Positions 1 through 8,330 of a stretch of 8,330 nucleotides of DNA are shown here, in pieces. The position numbers and the translations under genes were made by a program. Origin of the DNA: an uncultured Aquincola sp. (lineage in GTDB: Bacteria; Pseudomonadota; Gammaproteobacteria; Burkholderiales; Burkholderiaceae); NCBI GenBank assembly GCA_937883885.1, contig CAKZXL010000507.1:1-8330 (forward strand). The letters run 5' to 3'. The notes beneath the pieces were generated by a model that did no database searches, was not told the DNA's origin, and saw only the letters and a program-made list of their open reading frames with translations. Positions within the stretch are counted from its first letter, which is position 1; every line of letters begins with the position of its first letter.

Positions 1-288
1 GGCGGCCAGCCGCTGCGGCAGATCGACGGCGAGCAGGGCCGCCTGCGCCATGCGGAGGTGCGCATCGACGACGGTGTGGTGATGTTGGCCGACGCGATGC
101 CGGGCTGGCCCGCGGTGGACGCCCACGTGCACCTGTACGTCCCCGACGTGGATGCCGCTTACGCAGCCGCCCTGGCGGCCGGTGGCCAGCCGGTGCAGCC
201 GCCCGCCACGCAGGACGACGGCGACCGGCGCGGCGGCGTGCGCAACCCGGGTGGCACCACCTGGTGGGTCAGCACCGCCGGTGGCTGA
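1..288 (+). CDS. VOC-fold (glyoxalase/PhnB-like) protein, C-terminal part
   Basis: The reading frame is open from the first base of the window, so this is the last 95 residues of a longer gene that begins to the left; the GTG at base 58 is an internal valine, not a likely start. The visible part resembles the C-terminal half of PhnB-like proteins of the vicinal oxygen chelate superfamily: a beta strand with HAEVRIDDGVVMLAD, then HVHLYVPDVDAAYAAALAAGG (strand plus helix), then GDRRGGVRNPGGTTWWVST, matching the usual GDR-x-GGVRDPFGNTWWIAT ending. The usual Phe-Gly-Asn is Gly-Thr-Thr here, a mild deviation. VOC proteins include dioxygenases, glyoxalases and resistance proteins; PhnB-like members mostly have no proven reaction, so no function is assigned. 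The gene converges with ttuD, leaving 24 bp between the two stop codons. Confidence 0.85.
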   Translation, partial: GGQPLRQIDGEQGRLRHAEVRIDDGVVMLADAMPGWPAVDAHVHLYVPDVDAAYAAALAAGGQPVQPPATQDDGDRRGGVRNPGGTTWWVSTAGG

Positions 289-312
289 GAACACTCCAGC
301 CGCCGGGCCGCC

Positions 313-1617
313 CTACAGCACCAGCAACGCCCGAAAGTCGTTGACGTTGGTGAAGGTGGGCCCCGGCACCACCAGGTCGCCCAGCGGCGCGAAGAAGTTG
401 TAGGCGTCGTTGCGGTCCAGCACCTCGGCTGCCTTGAGGCCCTGGGCCGTGGCGCGGGCCAGGGTGTCGGGGCTCACGATGGCGCCGGCGTTGTCTTCCA
501 CGCCGTCGATGCCGTCGGTGTCGGCCGCCAGCACCCACACGCCCGGCTGGCCCTGCAGCGCGATGGCGCAGCCCAGCAGGAACTCGGTGGCCCGGCCGCC
601 GCGGCCGCCCTTGGCCTTGACGGTCACCGTGGTCTCGCCGCCCGACAGGATGACGCAGGGCCTGGCAAAGGGCTGGCCGTGGCGCGCCACCGCGCGGGCC
701 AGCGCCGCATGCACCTTGCCCACCTCGCGCGATTCGCCCTCGATCTCGTCGCTGAGGACGTGCGCCTCGATGCCCGCTTCGCGCGCCAGCGCGGCCGCTG
801 CCTCCAGGCTTTGCTGCGGCGTGGCGATCATGTGCACCTGGTGGCCGGCAAAGCGCGGGTCGCCGGGCTTGGGCGTTTCGGCGGCGCCGCTTTCCAGCGC
901 GGCACGGGCGGCGGCCGGCACCTCGATGCCGTAGCGCTGCAGGATGGCCAGCGCATCGGCGCAGGTGCTGGGGTCGGGCACCGTGGGCCCGCTGGCGATG
1001 ACGGCCGGCTCATCGCCCGGCACGTCGCTGATCAGCAGCGTGACCACCTGGGCCGGCGCGCACAGCGCGGCCAGCCGGCCGCCCTTGATGGCCGACAGGT
1101 GCTTGCGCACGCAGTTCATCTCGTCGATGGCGGCGCCGCTCTTGAGCAGCGCCTTGTTGATGGCCTGCTTTTCTTCCAGCGTGATGCCTTCGGCCGGCAT
1201 GGACAGCAGCGCCGAGCCGCCGCCCGAGATCAGGCACAGCACCAGATCGTCGGCGGTCAGGCCCTGGGCCAGCTCGTAGATGCGGCCGGCGGCGCGGCGG
1301 CCGGCTTCGTCGGGCACCGGGTGCGCGGCTTCCACCACCTCGATGCGGCCGGGCCGGGCCTTGTAGGCCGGCGGCACATGGTCGTAGCGGGTGACCACCA
1401 GGCCCGACAGCGGCGCGTCGGCCGGCCACAGCGCATCCACCGCCTGGGCCATCGCCCCGCCCGCCTTGCCCGCGCCAATGACCACCGTGCGGCCCTTGGG
1501 CGGCGGCGGCAGAAAGGCCTGCGTGGTGTGCATCGGCAGGGCCCGCTGCACGGCCGCGTCGTACAGCGCGCGCAAAAAGCCACGGGGATCTTGCTGGGGG
1601 CGTGGGGTGGTGCTCAT
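313..1617 (-). CDS. ttuD: Glycerate 2-kinase (MOFRL/DUF4147 family; often labelled hydroxypyruvate reductase TtuD)
   Basis: This 434-residue protein phosphorylates D-glycerate to 2-phosphoglycerate with ATP in the cytoplasm, the last step of the glyoxylate-to-glycerate route. Length and layout fit the type-2 glycerate kinase family. The N-terminal DUF4147 domain carries TVVIGAGKAGGAMA (44-57, with Lys51), LISGGGSALL (129-138), RKHLSAIKGGRLA (171-183) and LLISDVPGDEPAVIASGPT (194-212). The C-terminal MOFRL domain carries LSGGETTV (324-331), KGGRGGRATEFLLG (336-349), ADTDGIDG (365-372) and GPTFTNVNDF (419-428). TtuD was historically called hydroxypyruvate reductase, but this fold is a kinase and shows no dinucleotide-binding dehydrogenase motif, so kinase is preferred. 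It is the last gene of the gcl-hyi-glxR-ttuD run, 85 bp after glxR. No good Shine-Dalgarno precedes the ATG at 1617, so the exact start is slightly uncertain. No pyruvate kinase gene follows, although one often does in related bacteria. Confidence 0.93.
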   Translation of the reverse strand: MSTTPRPQQDPRGFLRALYDAAVQRALPMHTTQAFLPPPPKGRTVVIGAGKAGGAMAQAVDALWPADAPLSGLVVTRYDHVPPAYKARPGRIEVVEAAHPVPDEAGRRAAGRIYELAQGLTADDLVLCLISGGGSALLSMPAEGITLEEKQAINKALLKSGAAIDEMNCVRKHLSAIKGGRLAALCAPAQVVTLLISDVPGDEPAVIASGPTVPDPSTCADALAILQRYGIEVPAAARAALESGAAETPKPGDPRFAGHQVHMIATPQQSLEAAAALAREAGIEAHVLSDEIEGESREVGKVHAALARAVARHGQPFARPCVILSGGETTVTVKAKGGRGGRATEFLLGCAIALQGQPGVWVLAADTDGIDGVEDNAGAIVSPDTLARATAQGLKAAEVLDRNDAYNFFAPLGDLVVPGPTFTNVNDFRALLVL

Positions 1618-1661
1618 GCGCGGATTCTGACGGCCCGCTGCGGCAGGCCGGGTGCGTAGGA

Positions 1662-1694
1662 CCCGCAGGCGACGGGTGGGGGACAGCCTGCGGG
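1662..1694 (-). other. Hairpin in the glxR-ttuD gap
   Basis: Perfect 9-bp inverted repeat, CCCGCAGGC at 1662-1670 and GCCTGCGGG at 1686-1694, separated by 15 bases. It starts 8 bases after the glxR stop on the transcribed (minus) strand. No run of T follows it in the direction of transcription, so it is not a classical intrinsic terminator. It could partly attenuate ttuD expression or protect the 3' end of the upstream message. The stem is visible in the sequence; its role is inferred. Confidence 0.55.
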
Positions 1695-1702
1695 CATCGG
1701 CC

Positions 1703-2593
1703 TCAGCCGATGTCGGGGCTGACCTGGTGGTTGGCCATCACTTCCAGCGCCTTGACCAGCGCCGAGTGATCCAGCTGGTCCCAGCCTTGGGCCGCGGCCA
1801 CCTGCATCAGCTGGGCGGCGCCGGCGGTCTGCGGCAGCGCCACGCCGATGGCCTTGGCGCCTTGCAGCGCCAGGTTCAGGTCCTTCTGGTGCAGGCCGAT
1901 GCGGAACCCGGGGCTGAAGGTGCGCTTGACCATGCGCTCGCCATGCACCTCCAGGATGCGGCTGGCCGCGAAGCCGCCCATCAGGGCCTGGCGCACCTTG
2001 GCCGGGTCGGCGCCGGCCTTGCTGGCGAACAGCAGCGCCTCGCCCACCGCCGCGATGTTCAGCGCCACGATGATCTGGTTGGCCACCTTGGTGGTCTGGC
2101 CGTCGCCGTTGCCGCCCACCAGCGTGATGTTCTTGCCCATCAGCTCGAAGAGGGGCTTGACCTTCTCGAACACCGCCGGATCGCCGCCGACCATGATGGT
2201 CAGGCTGGCGGCCTTGGCGCCCACTTCGCCGCCCGAGACCGGCGCGTCCAGGTAGTCGCAGCCCAGGTCATTGATGCGCCGGGCGAAGGCCTTGGTCTCG
2301 ATGGGCGAGATGCTGCTCATGTCGACGACGGTCTTCCCCTTCGACAAGCCGGCCGCGACGCCGTTCTCGCCGAACAGCACCTTCTCCACGTCCGGCGTGT
2401 CGGGCACCATCAAAAAGACGATGTCGGCCTGCTGCGCCACTTCGGTGGCGTTGGCGCAGGCCACCGCGCCGGCCTGCAGCAGCGCAGCCGGCACCTCGCC
2501 GCGGGTGTGCACAAACACCGTGTGGTCGGCGGCCAGCAGGTGGCCTGCCATGGGCGCGCCCATGATGCCCAGGCCGATGAATCCCAATTTCAT
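1703..2593 (-). CDS. glxR: 2-hydroxy-3-oxopropionate (tartronate semialdehyde) reductase
   Basis: This 296-residue enzyme reduces tartronate semialdehyde to D-glycerate with NAD(P)H. It belongs to the beta-hydroxyacid dehydrogenase family with GarR and GlxR. The N-terminal Rossmann fold opens with GFIGLGIMGAPMAGHLL (4-20). The substrate-binding segment DAPVSGGEVGA is at 116-126 with Ser120, the catalytic lysine is Lys169 in the family motif TKVANQIIVALN (168-179), and the C-terminal helical domain has HQKDLNLAL (235-243). The length matches the family (about 290-300). The reading frame extends upstream to an ATG at 2632 that would overlap hyi, but the start at 2593 is chosen because the protein then begins MKLGFIGLG and has GGAG at a suitable distance. 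The gene lies 28 bp after hyi and uses the product of gcl, so the operon context supports tartronate semialdehyde rather than 3-hydroxyisobutyrate as substrate. Confidence 0.95.
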   Translation of the reverse strand: MKLGFIGLGIMGAPMAGHLLAADHTVFVHTRGEVPAALLQAGAVACANATEVAQQADIVFLMVPDTPDVEKVLFGENGVAAGLSKGKTVVDMSSISPIETKAFARRINDLGCDYLDAPVSGGEVGAKAASLTIMVGGDPAVFEKVKPLFELMGKNITLVGGNGDGQTTKVANQIIVALNIAAVGEALLFASKAGADPAKVRQALMGGFAASRILEVHGERMVKRTFSPGFRIGLHQKDLNLALQGAKAIGVALPQTAGAAQLMQVAAAQGWDQLDHSALVKALEVMANHQVSPDIG

Positions 2594-2599
2594 GCGTGT

Positions 2600-2603
2600 C
2601 TCC
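2600..2603 (-). promoter_or_regulatory. Ribosome binding site deciding the glxR start
   Basis: GGAG on the minus strand, 6 bases before the ATG at 2593. The alternative in-frame ATG at 2632 lies inside the end of hyi and would add 13 residues (beginning MASEPLAHH) with no counterpart in the family, so this site fixes the start. Confidence 0.7.
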
Positions 2604-2621
2604 GTGTGATGTGCCAGCGGT

Positions 2622-3401
2622 TCACTGGCCAAAGCGCTGGCGCCAGCCCAGGCCGGCTTCGGTGGTGGTCAGCGGCTTGTATTCGCAGCCGATGTGGCCG
2701 GCATAACCCAGGCCGTCGATGTGGCGGAAGAGGAACTCCCAGTTCAGCTCACCGGTGCCGGGCTCGTTCCGGCCCGGGTTGTCGGCCAGCTGGATGTGGT
2801 CGATGCGGGTCAGGTGCCGAGAAAGCGTCGCGGCGATCTCGCCCTCGGTGCGCTGCGCGTGGTAGATGTCGTACTGCACATAGGCATTGGCCGCGGCCAC
2901 TTCGTCCAGCAGGGCCACCGCATCGTCGGTGCGCTGCAGCCAGAAGCCGGGGATGTCGAAGCGGTTGATCGGCTCCACGAGCAGCTTCAACCCCGCCTTG
3001 TTCAGCTCGGCCGCGGCAAAGCGCAGGTTGTCCACCAGCGTGCGGCGCTGGGTGGCCACATCCACACCGGCGGGTGCCTTGCCCACCAGGCAGTTCAGGC
3101 GCGGCGTGCCCAGCTCGGTGCCCACGTCGATGGCACGCATCACGCCGTCGCGGAATTCGGCCTCGCGGCCGGGATGGCAGGCGATGCCGCGCTCACCGGC
3201 GTCCCAGTCGCCGGCCGGCAGGTTGTGCAGCACCAGCTGCAGGCCGTTGGCGTCCAGGCGGCGGCGGATCTCGGCCGTCTCGAAGGCATAAGGAAACAGG
3301 AACTCCACCGCGCTGAAGCCGGCCTTGGCGGCGGCCTCGAAGCGGTCGAGGAAGGGCCGCTCGGTGAACAGCATCGTGAGGTTGGCGGCGAACTGGGGCA
3401 T
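2622..3401 (-). CDS. hyi: Hydroxypyruvate isomerase
   Basis: This 259-residue TIM-barrel enzyme interconverts hydroxypyruvate and tartronate semialdehyde; E. coli Hyi is nearly the same length (258). The start MPQFAANLTMLFTERPFLDRF is typical of the family. The likely metal and catalytic ligands are in the expected places: Glu143 in LLVEPINRFDIPGFWL, Asp178 and His181 in VQYDIYHAQRTEG, Gln204 in DHIQLADNPGRNEPGTGE, and Glu240 in GCEYKP. The frame runs open upstream to 3977, but that part is an out-of-frame reading of gcl. The start at 3401 is set by homology and by AAGGAG six bases upstream. The gene lies 32 bp after gcl and 28 bp before glxR, the usual position in gcl operons, where it is thought to recover glyoxylate carboligase product that tautomerises to hydroxypyruvate. 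Confidence 0.95.
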   Translation of the reverse strand: MPQFAANLTMLFTERPFLDRFEAAAKAGFSAVEFLFPYAFETAEIRRRLDANGLQLVLHNLPAGDWDAGERGIACHPGREAEFRDGVMRAIDVGTELGTPRLNCLVGKAPAGVDVATQRRTLVDNLRFAAAELNKAGLKLLVEPINRFDIPGFWLQRTDDAVALLDEVAAANAYVQYDIYHAQRTEGEIAATLSRHLTRIDHIQLADNPGRNEPGTGELNWEFLFRHIDGLGYAGHIGCEYKPLTTTEAGLGWRQRFGQ

Positions 3402-3410
3402 GCAGCGCTC

Positions 3411-3424
3411 CTTGTCTAGACAAG
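3411..3424. promoter_or_regulatory. 14-bp perfect palindrome overlapping the hyi ribosome binding site
   Basis: CTTGTCTAGACAAG reads the same on both strands and sits in the 32-bp gap between gcl and hyi. Its last three transcribed bases are the first three of the hyi Shine-Dalgarno AAGGAG (3408-3413). It is AT-richer than its surroundings and contains the rare tetramer CTAG. The TTGT...ACAA form resembles operators of GntR-type repressors, but the match is only by shape. It could be an internal operator or chance; there is no loop, so it is not a terminator. Confidence 0.4.
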
Positions 3425-3433
3425 TGGGTCGGG

Positions 3434-5209
<1,776 letters not shown>

Positions 5210-5217
5210 TGCATCGT

Positions 5218-5221
5218 CTCC
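5218..5221 (-). promoter_or_regulatory. Ribosome binding site deciding the gcl start
   Basis: GGAG on the minus strand, 8 bases before the ATG at 5209. It favours the MAKMKAAMA start over the in-frame ATG at 5272, whose 21 extra residues have no match in the family. Confidence 0.6.
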
Positions 5222-5288
5222 TGGTTGCCTGGAGGCGATGATTCCGGCCCGCGCCGCCGCGGGGAACGGCAAGCTGGCGATAAGAGCT

Positions 5289-5303
5289 ATTCCGCCGCGG
5301 AAT
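5289..5303. promoter_or_regulatory. Inverted repeat upstream of gcl, candidate operator
   Basis: ATTCCGC and GCGGAAT form perfect 7-bp arms around a single C, 80 bp upstream of the gcl start and 22 bp beyond the dctA stop. A TTCCGC-N-GCGGAA shape recalls sites bound by some IclR-family regulators, a family that includes glyoxylate/allantoin pathway regulators; this link is inferred. Just downstream on the minus strand is a weak -10-like TCTTAT (5280-5285) with no fitting -35, which would suit an activator-dependent promoter with the repeat over the -35 area. A second, shorter repeat, GCCGC-A-GCGGC, lies beside it at 5305-5315. I found no other convincing sigma-70 promoter in the 116-bp gap. 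Confidence 0.45.
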
Positions 5304-5325
5304 GGCCGCAGCGGCGTTCAGCAGC

Positions 5326-6660
5326 TCAGCGCGCCGGCATGCGCGCTTCGGACTGGTCCAGCACCGCTTCAGGCTCTTGCGCCTCGGCCACGGTTTCGCC
5401 GTTCAGGTGGGCCTGCATGCGCTGCACATCCAGGTCGCCGGTCCACTTGGCCACCACCAGCGTGGCCACGCCGTTGCCCACCAGGTTGGTCAGCGCGCGC
5501 GCTTCGCTCATGAAGCGGTCGATGCCCAGGATCAGCGCCAGGCCGGCCACCGGCACATGGCCCACCGCCGACAGTGTGGCCGCCAGCACGATGAAGCCCG
5601 AGCCGGTGACGCCGGCCGCGCCCTTGCTGGTGAGCAGCAGCACCGCCAGCAGCGTGATCTGCTGGGTCAGCGTCATGTCGGTGTTGGTGGCCTGGGCGAT
5701 GAACACGGCCGCCATCGTCAGGTAGATGGAAGTGCCGTCCAGGTTGAACGAGTAGCCGGTGGGAATGACCAGGCCGACCACCGACTTGCGCGCGCCTAGG
5801 TTCTCCAGCTTGGCCATCATGCGCGGCAGCACCGATTCGCTGGACGAGGTGCCCAGCACGATCAGCAGCTCTTCCTTGATGTACTTGATCAGCTTCCAGA
5901 CCGAGAAGCCGTGGAAGCGGGCGATGGCGCCCAGCACCACGAAGATGAAGATCAGGCAGGTGGCGTAGAAAGTGGCCATCAGCTGGCCCAGCGACACCAG
6001 CGAGCCGATGCCGTACTTGCCGATGGTGAAGGCCATGGCGCCGAAGGCACCGATGGGCGCCACCTTCATGATCATGCCGACGATGCCGAACAGCACGTGC
6101 GAGAACTTCTCGATGAAGTCGAACACCAGCGTGCCGCGGCCGCCGAACTTGTGCAGCGCAAAGCCGAACATCACCGCGATCAGCAGCACCTGCAGGATCT
6201 CGCCCTTGGCGAACGCATCCACGAAGGTGGTGGGAATGACGTTGAGCAGGAAGTCGACCGTGCCCTGCATCTTGCCCGGGCCGGTGTAGGCCGCGATGCC
6301 CTTGGTGTCGAGCGCGCTCACGTCCACGTTCATGCCCGCGCCGGGCTTGACCACGTTGACGATGATCAGGCCCACCACCAGCGCCAGCGAGCTGACGATC
6401 TCGAAGTACAGCAGCGCCAGGCCGCCGGTCTTGCCGACCTTCTTCATGTCTTCCATGCCGGCGATGCCCACCACCACGGTGCAGAAGATGATCGGGGCGA
6501 TGATCATCTTGATCAGCTTGATGAAGCCGTCACCCAGTGGCTTCATGGCCGCGCCGGTCTCGGGCCAGAAGTGGCCGAGCACCACGCCGATGACGATGGC
6601 GACGATGACCTGGAAGTACAGCGATCGGTAGAGCGGCTTCTTGGTGGCCTGGGGATGCAT
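5326..6660 (-). CDS. dctA: C4-dicarboxylate:cation symporter DctA
   Basis: This 444-residue inner-membrane protein takes up succinate, fumarate and malate with protons or sodium. It belongs to the dicarboxylate/amino acid:cation symporter (DAACS, SLC1-like) family and has the usual length. The N-terminus [23 protein letters not shown] (11-33) is the first membrane segment. Family signatures are the serine-rich hairpin loop [11 protein letters not shown] (271-281), [12 protein letters not shown] (302-313, transmembrane helix 7), [19 protein letters not shown] (345-363, second hairpin) and [22 protein letters not shown] (379-400, helix 8). The set fits DctA rather than GltP, and so does the adjacent dctBD pair. 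The start at 6660 ([18 protein letters not shown]) has AAGGAG seven bases upstream; the longer open frame to 6957 reads across dctD. A sigma-54 promoter candidate lies 45-60 bp upstream. The C-terminal tail after residue 415 is hydrophilic and variable, as usual. Confidence 0.96.
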   Translation of the reverse strand: MHPQATKKPLYRSLYFQVIVAIVIGVVLGHFWPETGAAMKPLGDGFIKLIKMIIAPIIFCTVVVGIAGMEDMKKVGKTGGLALLYFEIVSSLALVVGLIIVNVVKPGAGMNVDVSALDTKGIAAYTGPGKMQGTVDFLLNVIPTTFVDAFAKGEILQVLLIAVMFGFALHKFGGRGTLVFDFIEKFSHVLFGIVGMIMKVAPIGAFGAMAFTIGKYGIGSLVSLGQLMATFYATCLIFIFVVLGAIARFHGFSVWKLIKYIKEELLIVLGTSSSESVLPRMMAKLENLGARKSVVGLVIPTGYSFNLDGTSIYLTMAAVFIAQATNTDMTLTQQITLLAVLLLTSKGAAGVTGSGFIVLAATLSAVGHVPVAGLALILGIDRFMSEARALTNLVGNGVATLVVAKWTGDLDVQRMQAHLNGETVAEAQEPEAVLDQSEARMPAR

Positions 6661-6704
6661 GGCTTGTCTCCTTGGAATGAAGGCGGAAGTACAGCCTGTG
6701 AGAT

Positions 6705-6720
6705 AGCAATCCAGGGACCA
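6705..6720 (-). promoter_or_regulatory. Sigma-54 (-24/-12) promoter for dctA
   Basis: On the minus strand TGGTCCCTGGATTGCT has the invariant GG (6719-6718) and GC (6707-6706) exactly ten bases apart, with TGG at the -24 element and TTGCT at the -12 element, compared with the consensus TGGCAC-N5-TTGCA/T. The middle of the -24 element is weak. Transcription would start near 6694, giving a leader of about 33 bases that contains the AAGGAG of dctA. The adjacent regulator DctD is a sigma-54 activator and dctA is its classical target, which strengthens the call. Confidence 0.75.
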
Positions 6721-6723
6721 AGA

Positions 6724-6755
6724 CGCAAGCGCCGCATGCTTGCGGCAAGTGCTTG
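6724..6755. promoter_or_regulatory. Cluster of GCAAG/GCTTG half-sites upstream of the dctA promoter, candidate DctD binding site
   Basis: Four half-sites lie in 31 bp: GCAAG at 6725 and 6745, and GCTTG at 6738 and 6751. The first pair is part of a perfect inverted repeat, CGCAAGC (6724-6730) and GCTTGCG (6738-6744), with a 7-base spacer. A different overlapping repeat pairs GCCGCA (6731-6736) with TGCGGC (6741-6746). The cluster begins only a few bases upstream of the -24 element, closer than most sigma-54 enhancer sites, so binding by DctD is an inference. A hairpin in a dctD read-through message is the alternative. Confidence 0.45.
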
Positions 6756-6790
6756 TTTTGCAAAGCCTTTTTCCCGGGCGTGATGCCAGC

Positions 6791-6808
6791 GGCCCGGCCA
6801 CCCGGGCC
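6791..6808 (-). terminator. GC-rich hairpin downstream of dctD (second of two)
   Basis: GGCCCGG (6791-6797) and CCGGGCC (6802-6808) form a perfect 7-bp stem with a four-base loop; on the minus-strand RNA the stem can lengthen with G-U pairs. No U-run follows in the direction of transcription (the next bases are GCTGGCATCACG), so intrinsic termination is doubtful. It could help Rho-dependent ending or RNA stability before the separate dctA promoter. Confidence 0.4.
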
Positions 6809-6822
6809 ACCGGGCGACGGCC

Positions 6823-6838
6823 AGCCCGGCCGTCCGGG

Positions 6839-6840
<2 letters not shown>
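6823..6840 (-). terminator. GC-rich hairpin overlapping the dctD stop codon (first of two)
   Basis: AGCCCGG (6823-6829) and CCGGGCT (6834-6840) form a perfect 7-bp stem with a four-base loop. In the transcript the stem begins with the last two bases of the dctD TAG stop. Its arms are nearly identical to those of the hairpin at 6791-6808, so the two could also pair with each other. No U-run follows, so its action as a terminator is uncertain. Confidence 0.4.
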
Positions 6841-8191
<1,351 letters not shown>

Positions 8192-8198
8192 CGCAAGG

Positions 8199-8203
8199 CT
8201 CCC
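8199..8203 (-). promoter_or_regulatory. Ribosome binding site deciding the dctD start
   Basis: GGGAG on the minus strand, 7 bases before the ATG at 8191. It supports MTDTAIRVIFVEDDED as the N-terminus over the ATG pair at 8221/8218 that overlaps the end of dctB. Confidence 0.55.
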
Positions 8204-8217
8204 GGGGTGCAGGCCCA

Positions 8218-8330
8218 TCATGCCGTGTGGCTGGGCCGCAGCGGCAGCATCAGCACGAAGGCCGCGCCGCCCTCGGGCCGGTTGTGGCCGGCCAGGCTGC
8301 CGCCCAGTTCACGCGCGATGTGGGCCGAGA
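8218..8330 (-). CDS. dctB: DctB-type sensor histidine kinase, C-terminal end
   Basis: The last 36 residues of a minus-strand gene cut by the window edge, too short for most gene finders. The frame reads SAHIARELGGSLAGHNRP, then EGGAAFVLMLPLRPSHTA and a TGA stop (8218-8220). This is the end of a HATPase_c domain: the ARELGGSL...N...GGAAFVLMLPL pattern is the helix and final strands found after the last glycine box of histidine kinases. The kinase would autophosphorylate and pass the phosphate to DctD. The stop lies 26 bp before the preferred dctD start, so the two are probably cotranscribed. Identification as DctB, the periplasm-sensing dicarboxylate kinase, rests on position beside dctD and dctA; the sensor domain is outside the window. 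Confidence 0.85.
   Translation of the reverse strand, partial: SAHIARELGGSLAGHNRPEGGAAFVLMLPLRPSHTA

Noticed and set aside
289..312. Possible bidirectional terminator between the convergent VOC gene and ttuD
   Set aside because: The 24-bp gap is GC-rich but I could not find a stem with a following T-run in either direction.
1652..2968. Open frame of 438 codons on the plus strand, antisense to glxR and hyi
   Set aside because: It lies opposite two firmly identified genes, has low-complexity composition rich in Arg, Ala, Gly, His and Gln, and shows no recognisable domain. Long antisense frames are expected in DNA this GC-rich.
6757..6764. TTTGCAAA palindrome upstream of the half-site cluster
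   Set aside because: An 8-bp palindrome is too common by chance to call as a separate site, though it neighbours the GCAAG cluster.
5911..6783. Open plus-strand frame of 290 codons rich in His, Asp and Gln opposite dctA
   Set aside because: It is the antisense shadow of the hydrophobic DctA codons, which become charged and polar when read on the other strand; there is no domain or start signal.

Overview
The window is a stretch of very GC-rich (roughly 70% by eye) bacterial chromosome. The gene content, gene order and protein sequences suggest a betaproteobacterium of the order Burkholderiales, perhaps near the Rubrivivax/Leptothrix/Ideonella group. That placement is an inference from family resemblance, not from a marker gene. 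Almost everything lies on the minus strand and coding density is high. No mobile element, RNA gene, CRISPR array or attachment site was seen.

Read in the direction of transcription (right to left) there are two functional blocks. The first is a C4-dicarboxylate uptake module: the last 36 residues of a DctB-type sensor histidine kinase (8218-8330), the sigma-54-dependent response regulator DctD (6839-8191), and the DctA dicarboxylate:cation symporter (5326-6660). A 178-bp gap between dctD and dctA holds two GC-rich hairpins, a cluster of GCAAG/GCTTG half-sites and a good -24/-12 (sigma-54) promoter match at the right distance from dctA. This suggests that DctB/DctD switches on dctA from this gap.

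The second block is the glyoxylate-to-glycerate pathway in biochemical order: gcl (glyoxylate carboligase, 3434-5209), hyi (hydroxypyruvate isomerase, 2622-3401), glxR (tartronate semialdehyde reductase, 1703-2593) and ttuD (glycerate 2-kinase of the MOFRL family, 313-1617). Together they turn two glyoxylate into CO2 and 2-phosphoglycerate, which enters glycolysis. The genes are 28 to 85 bp apart and probably form one operon. Two short perfect inverted repeats, one ahead of gcl (5289-5303) and one covering part of the hyi ribosome binding site (3411-3424), are candidate regulator sites. No regulator gene for this operon is present in the window.

At the left edge a plus-strand gene, cut by the window, encodes the end of a PhnB-like VOC-fold protein and converges on ttuD with a 24-bp gap.

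The genes themselves are ordinary and well understood, and I found no evidence of a new biological system. The second-look items are the regulatory palindromes, the sigma-54 promoter architecture, and the physical linkage of dicarboxylate uptake with glyoxylate salvage.
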